Shown piece after piece: positions 7,504 to 17,603 of a stretch of DNA of 29,985 nt. A program made the translations under genes and the position numbers. Position 1 is the first letter of the stretch, and each line of letters opens with the position of its first letter. The notes beneath the pieces were generated by a model that was not told the DNA's origin, did no database searches, and saw nothing but the letters and a program-made list of their open reading frames with translations. This DNA comes from an uncultured Collinsella sp. GTDB taxonomy: Bacteria; Actinomycetota; Coriobacteriia; Coriobacteriales; Coriobacteriaceae. The stretch covers positions 1 to 29,985 of the forward strand of contig USAJ01000013.1 in the NCBI GenBank assembly GCA_900552685.1, read 5' to 3'.

Positions 7504-8637
7504 ATGCAGCAGCTCACCGAACAAGAAAAGAAACGCATCCAGCGGTACTGCACATACCCCAAGATCGCAGCGACCACACTCGTCATGTCGTTCGTAGCAT
7601 GTCTGCTCATGCTGCCGCTCCAAATGATCAACGATATCGCGTTCCACCAAAAGGAATTCCAACCCGCGGGCATATATACCGCCATCGCACTCACCGTAAT
7701 CGAACTCGTCGTCTTTTGCTATTGCGCTCTTGCGCCGCGCTTTGGAATGCGGGGCAAACAGTGGAAGGAGCTGCAGAGCAGGCTTGCGGTGGCCCAAACC
7801 AACAAAGACCGTTCCGCGGAGGTCGCCGGTGTGCTCGCCACGCAAGCTGCCGGCCGCCTGCTCAAGAACAGTGACAACGATCTCGCACGCAACCTGGGCG
7901 GCGCCGCAGAGATTGCCGGCGCCGTAGGGGCAGTTGCCACCGCGGCGGACGTGCTAGCCGAAACCTCGAGCAATGCCGAGGCCATGGCGGCCGCATACGA
8001 CGTGACGATTCCAAGCGTCAAGAAGCAGATCATAGCTCTCGCAGTGGCGCCCGCCATTGTGCTGCTTGGCGTCTACATCCCGCAGTTTGTCCAGGGGAAT
8101 AACGAGCTACAGGTAAGAAAGGCTGCAGCCGCTGAGCAGCTCGCCATCGCGCAAGATGCCTTGGAGCCCGTGTGCGAACGCGTTGCGGCAGACGACCCAT
8201 ATGAGTCGTATCACGACTACGGCTATCGCATTATCGGCTATCTGCGCGATAATGACCTCGGCGCTCAAGCAGCCTATGTCTACCTTTCTTTCGATGCAGA
8301 CGGCATGCTCACGGACGTCGATTACACCAGCCAGATCGACCCCGAGGCAAGCCTTGCAGACAACCTCGCCCGCGCCGAGCAGGACATCGCGACGCTCTGT
8401 GCCCCGCTCAACGGGTTGGACATTTCCGTTGCCGCACCGGGCCTCCTCACGCCATGCAGCCTGTCGGATGAATTTAAACAGGCATTTTTAGCCGGATCCC
8501 TATATGAAGAAATCAGCATCAAGACGGAGGACGAATCTATCAAGTCGTACTACACCTTTGACACCGAGCCCGAGGAAGAGTTCGACGAGTACACCCATCC
8601 GGAAATTAGGCTCATGCTCTCCGCAAAGAAGAACTAA
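7504..8637 (+). CDS. Hypothetical three-helix membrane protein with extracytoplasmic C-terminal domain
   Basis: A 377-residue protein not recognised as a known family. Membrane helices are at about 20-42 (IAATTLVMSFVACLLMLPLQ), 55-78 and 175-196 (QIIALAVAPAIVLLGVYIPQ). Between helices two and three is a roughly 95-residue Ala/Gly-rich stretch with an AEIAGAVGAVATAADVLAET segment that is probably helical. After helix three comes a charged domain of about 180 residues, acidic near its end (EPEEEFDEYTHPE). The frame is open to an ATG at 7486, but GAGGA six bases before the ATG at 7504 favours the latter. The gene stands alone between two copies of one palindromic repeat. No catalytic motif is visible; an envelope-associated role is the most one can say. 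Confidence 0.7.
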   Translation: MQQLTEQEKKRIQRYCTYPKIAATTLVMSFVACLLMLPLQMINDIAFHQKEFQPAGIYTAIALTVIELVVFCYCALAPRFGMRGKQWKELQSRLAVAQTNKDRSAEVAGVLATQAAGRLLKNSDNDLARNLGGAAEIAGAVGAVATAADVLAETSSNAEAMAAAYDVTIPSVKKQIIALAVAPAIVLLGVYIPQFVQGNNELQVRKAAAAEQLAIAQDALEPVCERVAADDPYESYHDYGYRIIGYLRDNDLGAQAAYVYLSFDADGMLTDVDYTSQIDPEASLADNLARAEQDIATLCAPLNGLDISVAAPGLLTPCSLSDEFKQAFLAGSLYEEISIKTEDESIKSYYTFDTEPEEEFDEYTHPEIRLMLSAKKN

Positions 8638-8679
8638 AGGCTTGCACTCTAATTGCCGCTCGCAAACATCGTCTATATC

Positions 8680-8864
8680 TCGAGGTCTAATACTTTTCCC
8701 GAGAAGTGAACGACCGTTTTTGGACCCCCGAAGCATCGACATTTTCAGACGTCAAAACCGCAGGATTTGGCTGACAAAACCGCAGGAAATTGCATCTCAA
8801 AAGTGTCGATGCTTCGGGGGTCCGTTTTTACTCGTTCACTTCTTGGAAAAGTATTAGACCTCGA
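8680..8864. repeat. ~183-bp palindromic repeat element, copy 2 (opposite orientation)
   Basis: The outer arms tcgaggtctaatacttttcc (8680-8699) and ggaaaagtattagacctcga (8845-8864) are perfect reverse complements over 20 bases. GAAGTGAACG, then GGACCCCCGAAGCATCGACA facing TGTCGATGCTTCGGGGGTCC, continues the stem almost to the centre. The loop holds the direct repeat aaaaccgcagga twice (8755-8765 region and 8776-8786 region). Reverse-complemented it aligns along its whole length with 7100-7281; the outer arms differ between copies but stay self-complementary in each. Confidence 0.85.
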
Positions 8865-8878
8865 TTTACAAGCCACTC

Positions 8879-8909
8879 AATGTGGCAAAAGGGCTGTCCC
8901 TTTGTCACA

Positions 8910-8911
<2 letters not shown>
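8879..8911. terminator. AATGTGACAAAGGG hairpin at the 3' end of the ABC exporter gene
   Basis: The arms aatgtggcaaaaggg (8879-8893) and tccctttgtcacatt (8897-8911) pair apart from one bulge and one G-T. The stem overlaps the stop codon of the minus-strand exporter, a position that suits a terminator, but no T-run follows. It is similar in sequence to 6984-7014, so it belongs to a small repeat family. Confidence 0.5.
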
Positions 8912-12167
<3,256 letters not shown>

Positions 12168-12314
12168 GGACGGCAACCTCTCCCACGCGGGCGCACTCGC
12201 CCGCTCTCCCCCGCCGTTCGTATTCGACGCGTTTGTCCTACTCTATCCCCATTTTTTACCGGCGCCAGTGAGGAATGTAGGGAACCGCGCCAAAAAACGA
12301 ACGGGACGGCGCCC

Positions 12315-12340
12315 AAAAAAGAGGCCCCAAGTGGGGCCTC
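12315..12340 (-). terminator. Intrinsic terminator of the redox operon
   Basis: A perfect 8-bp stem gaggcccc/ggggcctc (12321-12340) with a four-base loop, followed on the minus strand by TTTTTT (12320-12315). It lies 81 bases downstream of the stop codon of the TlpA-like gene and has every feature of a rho-independent terminator for that operon. Confidence 0.85.
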
Positions 12341-12420
12341 TATATGGTGGAGATTATCTTGAAAGGCAGCAGACTACTCCGCACATCGGTGCACGATCAT
12401 CGCCATGCTTTACGCGTTTT

Positions 12421-13392
12421 CTACTGCTCGCTATTCGCAATCGCCTGGTCGATAAGCTTGTCGAGCGCTGCGCGCTGCTCAGCGGAGCTGATGGCGCCCA
12501 CGATGGGCTCCCCTACGATGTTGCCATTCTGATCGATGACATACGTCGTCGGGAACGAGAACAGATTTGACGTAAACTTGCCGGCCTCGCTATCCGACTT
12601 GAACCAGATGTTCTTATATGTCACGCCCTTCTTGCTCAGCACGTCCTTGGCATCTGCAATCTCGCCCTTGTTGCCATCGAGCGTAAAGGAATTGACGCCC
12701 ACGACCTGGCCGCCCCTCTCGGCAAGCTCCTGATTCAGTTTCTCAAGATCGCCCAGCTCGCCCACGCACGGCTTGCAAGTGGTGAACCAGAAGTTCATGA
12801 CGGTGACCTTGTTCTTAGAGAACAGCTCGTCGCTGCTCACGTCGTTGCCATCCAGGTCCTTGCCCGTAAAGCTGGGGAACTTCGTCGCCTCGCTCGAAGC
12901 ATTGGCGCCGGCCGTCATGCCAGCGGTCGAAGCGTCGACGCTCTCGCCTGCGCTCGGCGTGCTTCCACAGCCGGGGAACTCCTTCTCCAAGCTCTCGAGC
13001 TTGTCCTCGATCTCCTTGATCTGCTGTGCACCGGCCTTGAGCGTCTTAAGCTCATCCGCCGTGAACTCATCCTTGGCGCCGTCGATGGTCTTGAGCAGGA
13101 AATCGCCGTAATTGCTGCCGTCCTCAATCATTGCCGAGTCTTTATTTGCCGCATTGAATACCTTTTCCCACAGCGCGTTATCACTCGAAAAGATCTCGTT
13201 CTCCTTCTGCATGAGCTTCGCATACAGCTCGGCGGCCTCGTCGGCATTGGCCGGCTTCTGCGCAGTGAGTTCTGCGATCTTAGGATCGGAGCTCGCAGAT
13301 TCGCTCGCATTGCCACCGGGCGCCGAACATGCCACAAGGCACAAGGCCAATACCGGCACCATAAACAGGGCCGCAATCTTAGAAAGCTTCAT
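12421..13392 (-). CDS. TlpA-like thioredoxin-fold lipoprotein
   Basis: A 323-residue lipoprotein. Residues 1-21 are a lipoprotein signal with lipobox L-V-A-C22. A helical, charged spacer (about 40-140) follows, with a second cysteine in FPGCG. From about 170 there is a TlpA/AhpC-TSA thioredoxin domain: FPSFTGKDLDGNDVSSDELF, then VTVMNFWFTTCKPCVGEL with the redox pair C206 and C209, VVGVNSFTLDG, and TTYVIDQNGNIVGEPIVG with the cis-proline region. Of two possible starts, the ATG at 13392 is eight bases after CGGAGG, whereas that at 13398 is almost on top of it. It is the last gene of a three-gene operon, 29 bases after the polyferredoxin. The likely role is extracytoplasmic thiol reduction fed with electrons by its neighbour. 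Confidence 0.88.
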   Translation of the reverse strand: MKLSKIAALFMVPVLALCLVACSAPGGNASESASSDPKIAELTAQKPANADEAAELYAKLMQKENEIFSSDNALWEKVFNAANKDSAMIEDGSNYGDFLLKTIDGAKDEFTADELKTLKAGAQQIKEIEDKLESLEKEFPGCGSTPSAGESVDASTAGMTAGANASSEATKFPSFTGKDLDGNDVSSDELFSKNKVTVMNFWFTTCKPCVGELGDLEKLNQELAERGGQVVGVNSFTLDGNKGEIADAKDVLSKKGVTYKNIWFKSDSEAGKFTSNLFSFPTTYVIDQNGNIVGEPIVGAISSAEQRAALDKLIDQAIANSEQ

Positions 13393-13421
13393 GGTCATTC
13401 CTCCGTTTTGTCGAAGCTTGT

Positions 13422-14324
13422 TTACTTTTTATCGGCGGTCAAGGTGAGCTTTTCCGCCGACACATCCAGGCCATAGCGATAGCTGATGGCATCGACGGGA
13501 CAGGCCCCGATGCACTTTCCGCACCGGATGCATTCGGCATGATTGGGCGCGCGGACCACATCAACGTCCATCTGACAAACCTTTGAACACTTGCCGCACG
13601 AGACGCATTTGCATGCATCGACCCGGATCCCCAGTAGGGACACCTTATTCATGAGCGCATAGAATGCGCCGAGTGGACAAATCCATTTGCAGAAGGGGCG
13701 GTAGAACAAAACGCTCAGCACTACCACGGCAATGAGAACGGCAAGTTTCCAAGTAAAGAGCTGTCCCAACGCAGATCGAATGCCGGCATTGGCAGCCGCC
13801 AGCGGAATGGCGCCCTCGAGCACACCCTGTGGACAGATGTACTTGCAAAAGAACGGGTCTCCCATCCCCACGTCGTTAACCACCAAGACGGGCAGCAGCA
13901 CCACGGCAAACAGCAGCACAACGTACTTGATGTACGTGAGCGGCTTGAGCCTTTTTGTCGAAATCTTTTTGCCGGGAATCTTGTGAAGCAGCTCCTGCAG
14001 CCAGCCAAACGGGCACAGAAAGCCGCATACAAAGCGTCCCAGCAGCACGCCGAGCAAAATGAGCGTACCGGTGACGTAGTAAGAAAAGTTGAACTTGGAT
14101 GAACCTACCACCGACTGGAACGACCCGATGGGGCACGCACCCGATGCCGCGGGGCACGAATAGCAATTAAGTCCAGGTACGCAGACTGTTTTTCCCGCGC
14201 CCTGATAGATGCCGCCTTTGGCAAAGTTTGGCAGGTGAATGTTGGTGACGAGCGTCGCCGCCGCCTGAATGAATCCGCGAAATCGAGCCAAAACATGCGA
14301 CGCAGTGTTTTCTCTTTTATCCAA
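13422..14324 (-). CDS. Membrane-bound 4Fe-4S polyferredoxin (NapH-like)
   Basis: About 300 residues from the TTG at 14324. It has several membrane helices (about 82-100, 130-150, 190-208) and many cysteine clusters: CVPGLNCYSCP (48-57), CGFLCPFG (100-107), CKYICPQG (160-167) and CKWICPLG (212-219). Two ferredoxin motifs follow, C240-x2-C243-x2-C246-x3-C250 and C265-x2-C268-x2-C271-x3-C275-P. The repeated CxxxCP pairs are typical of NapH/NosR/RdxA-type proteins that pass electrons across the membrane. The frame is open to 14411, but that segment is read in another frame by the upstream micro-protein; TTG 14324 overlaps that protein's stop by eight bases (TTGGATAA), which suggests translational coupling. 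The gene downstream is a thioredoxin lipoprotein, so it probably supplies electrons to it. Confidence 0.85.
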   Translation of the reverse strand: MDKRENTASHVLARFRGFIQAAATLVTNIHLPNFAKGGIYQGAGKTVCVPGLNCYSCPAASGACPIGSFQSVVGSSKFNFSYYVTGTLILLGVLLGRFVCGFLCPFGWLQELLHKIPGKKISTKRLKPLTYIKYVVLLFAVVLLPVLVVNDVGMGDPFFCKYICPQGVLEGAIPLAAANAGIRSALGQLFTWKLAVLIAVVVLSVLFYRPFCKWICPLGAFYALMNKVSLLGIRVDACKCVSCGKCSKVCQMDVDVVRAPNHAECIRCGKCIGACPVDAISYRYGLDVSAEKLTLTADKK

Positions 14325-14463
14325 TTCCGATACACTCCAAGCACAGCCTAATCGCTTTGGCCAGCACGGCATCCGCCTCGCCACGCATAACGCCAAAGCA
14401 CACCATGGCAATTCCGACGATCAACAAAGCGACCTGTACCACGGGTTTTACCGCTTTGAACAA
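14317..14463 (-). CDS. 48-residue membrane CXXC micro-protein (CD1871A-like)
   Basis: A short gene starting with TTG at 14463, eight bases after a strong AAAGGAG on the minus strand. It encodes one membrane helix (about 8-25, VVQVALLIVGIAMVCFGVM), then MRGEADAVLAKAIRLCLECIGIG with the pair C41-L-E-C44 almost at the C-terminus. This layout, a short helix followed by an RGE...KA...CLECIGIG tail, matches the small CD1871A-type CXXC proteins known from clostridia, which I recall beside 4Fe-4S and thioredoxin-like genes; this recollection was not checked. Its stop overlaps the start of the polyferredoxin, so it heads the operon. The tail cysteines may act as a thiol relay or bind a metal; this is a guess. 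Confidence 0.8.
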   Translation of the reverse strand: MFKAVKPVVQVALLIVGIAMVCFGVMRGEADAVLAKAIRLCLECIGIG

Positions 14464-14495
14464 CCTGACCACTCCTTTCGTAACGCGACCATTGG

Positions 14496-14523
14496 ACCAT
14501 ATCGGCTATAAAATCCGTGTTAA
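14496..14523 (-). promoter_or_regulatory. Candidate promoter of the redox operon
   Basis: On the minus strand TTAACA (14523-14518) and TATGGT (14501-14496) are 16 bases apart, placing the start of transcription about 25 bases before the micro-protein start, with its ribosome site in between. The 90-bp divergent region also contains TATAAA (14507-14512, plus strand) suited to the response regulator. A role for that regulator here is plausible; no clear direct repeat was seen. Confidence 0.35.
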
Positions 14524-14553
14524 GCGCGATTTGAAATGTGCAAGGAGACTGTT

Positions 14554-15228
14554 ATGCGTATTTTGATCGTCGAGGACGAGCGGGCGCTGTGTGACGCAAT
14601 CGCGCGCAGCTTGCGAAACTTGGCGTACAGCGTCGACTGCTGTCACGACGGACAGGAGGCGCTCGACCTACTGAACGTTGAGGCCTTCGACCTCGTGGTA
14701 CTCGACCTCAACCTTCCCCGCATCGACGGCATGACCGTGCTCAGGGAACTTAGGAAAACTGACTGCGAGACTAAGGTACTGATTCTGTCCGCACGCGGCG
14801 AAGTATCCGATAAAGTCGCCGGACTCGATGCCGGCGCCAACGATTACCTCACCAAGCCGTTTCATCTGGACGAGCTTGCGGCAAGGATTCGCAGCCTTAC
14901 CCTCAGACGCTTTACACAAAGCGACATAGTTTTAACCTGCGGAAAGCTCCGTTTTGACACCAAGGCGCGCATCGCTTCCGTGGACAGCGAGGCTTTATCT
15001 TTTACGCGCAAGGAAACGGGAATCTTGGAATACCTGATGCTTAATCAGGGGCGTCCGGTAAGTCAAGAGGAGCTTATCGAGCACGTTTGGGATAGCAGCG
15101 TGAACAGCTTTAGCAACGCAACCCGCGTTCACATCTCGTCACTCCGCAAAAAGCTACGCAGCGCTTTGGGATACGACCCGATTCGCAATCGGATTGGAGA
15201 GGGCTACGTTATGGAGGATAGCGAATGA
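14554..15228 (+). CDS. OmpR/PhoB-family response regulator
   Basis: A 224-residue two-domain regulator. The receiver domain starts MRILIVEDERALCDAI, with acidic E7-D8, phosphoacceptor D51 (VVLDLNLPRIDG), S79 and K101 (LTKPF). A winged-helix OmpR domain covers about 130-224 (FTRKETGILEYLMLNQGRPVSQEELIEHVWD, then NATRVHISSLRKKL). The frame is open from 14536, but AAGGAG seven bases before the ATG at 14554 marks the start. The stop overlaps the start of the kinase by four bases (ATGA), so the two are coupled. Divergent from the CXXC/polyferredoxin/TlpA operon, which is its most obvious target. Confidence 0.92.
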   Translation: MRILIVEDERALCDAIARSLRNLAYSVDCCHDGQEALDLLNVEAFDLVVLDLNLPRIDGMTVLRELRKTDCETKVLILSARGEVSDKVAGLDAGANDYLTKPFHLDELAARIRSLTLRRFTQSDIVLTCGKLRFDTKARIASVDSEALSFTRKETGILEYLMLNQGRPVSQEELIEHVWDSSVNSFSNATRVHISSLRKKLRSALGYDPIRNRIGEGYVMEDSE

Positions 15229-16376
15229 AAAGGCTTTCGCTGCAATGGCGCATAACGATTATGACGGCGCTGCTCACGTGCGCAGCGTGCGTGTTGACGA
15301 ACTGCCTGGTCGGCTATACGGGCATGCGCTACATGGATGCCATCGGCAGTGACATCTCGGCCTTTACCGCTACCGGCGCGGATTCGCCCCAGGCGTTTGA
15401 CCCAACACAAGCAGCCCTCGATGACGAGGTCACGGTCGTCGTAAACGACGCACAAGAGTCTTTTGGCACGACAACCTGGTACATCACGGCTGGAGTCACA
15501 CTCCTTGGCGGCGCGCTGGCATACTTTGTGAGCGGCCGTGCACTCAAACCGCTGCGGGCTTTTGCGGCCCAGGTTGAGCGCGTGCAGCCTGACAACCTAA
15601 GCGAAATTAAGCTCAGCGAAGATGTGCCCACCGAGCTACAACGATGCAGCGCCTCTTTCAACGACATGATTGCCCGTCTTTGCGAAGGGTTCTCTGCACA
15701 GCGTCAGTTTACCGGCAACGCCGCACACGAGCTGCGCACCCCGCTCTCCCTTATGCAAGCACAGATTGAACTATTCATCTCCGAGCACTCCGGTTTGCAA
15801 CCCGAAACAGCCGAGCTGCTCGGCCTGCTACAAGAACAAACCGAGCGCATGTCTCGAATGACCAAGGTATTGCTCGAGATGAGTGAGCTCCGCAACGTTC
15901 CTTGCGAGGACGATGTTGAACTTGGCCCCTTGTCCGAAGAGGTCCTCACCGACCTTGCGCCACTTGCCGAGAATAAGGGCATAGCCCTCGATTGCGCCGG
16001 AGACGCTTTGACAATCGGAAGTGATACGCTCCTCTATCGGCTGGTGTTCAATCTGGTCGAAAACGCCATCCGCTACAGCCGCTCCGGCTCGGCTGTCAAC
16101 GTCTCCATCAGCGACAGCGACAGCCACGCGCTCCTGCGAGTCAAAGATGAGGGCCCGGGAATACCCAAGCAGTACCGAGAGAGCATCTTCCAGCCGTTCT
16201 TTCGTCTAGACAAATCCCGCAGCAGGGCATACGGCGGCGCAGGACTCGGACTAGCGCTCGTTTGGGAGATTGCAGCGCTTCACGGTGGCACGGTAGAGGT
16301 CGAAGCAAGTTCTGAGAACGGGACCACCATGCTCGTAAGCCTTCCAAAACGATCCGTAGCATTAACCGAACAGTAA
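15225..16376 (+). CDS. Sensor histidine kinase (EnvZ/BaeS type)
   Basis: A 383-residue membrane kinase, partner of the response regulator just upstream (overlap of four bases). Helix one is at about 10-33 and helix two at about 83-103, enclosing a short sensor loop of about 50 residues rich in acidic and Ala residues. A HAMP region follows to about 155 (GRALKPLRAFAAQVERV). The dimerisation domain has H168 in NAAHELRTPLSLMQAQIE. The ATPase has the N-box NLVENAIRYS (276-285), VKDEGPGIP (G1) and GGAGLGLALVWEIAALHGG (G2). The sensor loop has no cysteine, so direct thiol sensing there is unlikely. Signal unknown; the divergent redox operon suggests envelope redox state. Confidence 0.9.
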   Translation: MKRLSLQWRITIMTALLTCAACVLTNCLVGYTGMRYMDAIGSDISAFTATGADSPQAFDPTQAALDDEVTVVVNDAQESFGTTTWYITAGVTLLGGALAYFVSGRALKPLRAFAAQVERVQPDNLSEIKLSEDVPTELQRCSASFNDMIARLCEGFSAQRQFTGNAAHELRTPLSLMQAQIELFISEHSGLQPETAELLGLLQEQTERMSRMTKVLLEMSELRNVPCEDDVELGPLSEEVLTDLAPLAENKGIALDCAGDALTIGSDTLLYRLVFNLVENAIRYSRSGSAVNVSISDSDSHALLRVKDEGPGIPKQYRESIFQPFFRLDKSRSRAYGGAGLGLALVWEIAALHGGTVEVEASSENGTTMLVSLPKRSVALTEQ

Positions 16377-16443
16377 AACGAAAGGGGTCCCGAGCAACAG
16401 GAGTACAATTGCTGCATTGTTGCCACCTGATGGGAGATGGAAG

Positions 16444-17448
16444 ATGGACTGCGATGGCTACCCGCGCATTCCCATGCCGTTGATGTGCACTGCCTTTGTG
16501 CCGGGGCAGATTGACGCTGCGGTTGCAGGCATTTCCAACCCCGATTCACGCACCATCGCCACGGCAGAAGCACTGTACTTTCGCGGACAGGCCACGCTCG
16601 CCGCCGAGACAGCACGCCCCTATCTTGACGCCACCGACCCCGCACTGCGCTATTCCGCATGCTTTATCTGCGGATATGCCAGTCTGTCGCTCAACCGTAT
16701 CGCCGATGCCCGCCGTTGCCTTGCGGGCATCCTCGATACGCCACCTGACGATGAATCGCCTGCCGTCCACGCCACACATATCCTGTTCGCCTCGGCCGCG
16801 AGCGTCCTGCTACACCTGCCTTCCCCGTATTCTGCCGAAGAGTTTTATCCGCTTGCGGCGCATCTGCCCGAAGGTCTGCGCCTGTTCGCCAGCTACGTGA
16901 TGGCGCATGCCCTGTACCTGCGCGGCGAATATGGCCGCAGCCTGGGCATGGCGGAAAACGCCCTGATCATGAAACAGGGAAGTTATCCCATCTCGGAGCT
17001 GTTCCTGCACTTGGCAGCTTCCATGGCATGCATGAGCCCCAAGGACATCGACGCCGCAAAAACGCACTTCGGAGTTGCTTGGAACATTGCGCGTCCCGAC
17101 GGCCTTATTGAGCTCATTGGCGAGCATCACGGCCTTTTACAGGGGCTTATCGAGGCATGCCTAAAAACGCAATACCCTGACGACTTCGCGCGCATCATCG
17201 AGATCACGTACCGCTTCAGCTACGGCTGGCGGCGCATCCACAACCCCGATTCGGGCGAGGACGTTGCCGACGATCTAACGACCACGGAATTCACCATGGC
17301 CATGCTCGCCTGTCGTGGGTGGACCAACGCCGAAATCGCACGCCATATGGGAGTATCGCCGGGCACCGTCAAAAACCGCCTATCCGGCGTATACGCAAAG
17401 CTTGGCATCGGCACACGCGCCGAGCTGGTCGCGCATATGTTACGTTAG
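16444..17448 (+). CDS. LuxR-family transcriptional regulator
   Basis: A 334-residue protein. The last 55 residues are a LuxR/GerE helix-turn-helix (TEFTMAMLACRGWTNAEIARHMGVSPGTVKNRLSGVYAKLGI). Residues about 20-270 are mainly helical, with paired-helix stretches rich in Ala and Leu that resemble degenerate TPR repeats; no receiver or ATP-binding domain is present. A TTG at 16417 is in frame, but GGGAG seven bases before the ATG at 16444 favours the latter. It lies 155 bases upstream of the giant surface protein on the same strand. In Coriobacteriia such regulators are often numerous and stand beside surface or metabolic genes, so local control of that neighbour is likely. The ligand is not predictable. 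Confidence 0.85.
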   Translation: MDCDGYPRIPMPLMCTAFVPGQIDAAVAGISNPDSRTIATAEALYFRGQATLAAETARPYLDATDPALRYSACFICGYASLSLNRIADARRCLAGILDTPPDDESPAVHATHILFASAASVLLHLPSPYSAEEFYPLAAHLPEGLRLFASYVMAHALYLRGEYGRSLGMAENALIMKQGSYPISELFLHLAASMACMSPKDIDAAKTHFGVAWNIARPDGLIELIGEHHGLLQGLIEACLKTQYPDDFARIIEITYRFSYGWRRIHNPDSGEDVADDLTTTEFTMAMLACRGWTNAEIARHMGVSPGTVKNRLSGVYAKLGIGTRAELVAHMLR

Positions 17449-17603
17449 CGACCGGACTACCAAGCGCATCGAACGCGTTCCGGAACCCGGCGCTTCGCTC
17501 GATCAATTTGGACATTTTGACCCTTGAACGGCACTACCGCCACGGGGCGCCTTCTCGCAAAATTGGATTATTTCCACCGATACTTGCGGGATGGGAGCCC
17601 AAG

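Noticed and set aside
14325..14411. Extended N-terminus of the polyferredoxin
   Set aside because: The segment is the coding sequence of the CXXC micro-protein in another frame and has no ribosome site at 14411.
17319..17603. Earlier start for the giant surface protein
   Set aside because: It overlaps the LuxR-type gene and would bury the signal peptide; a ribosome site precedes 17604.
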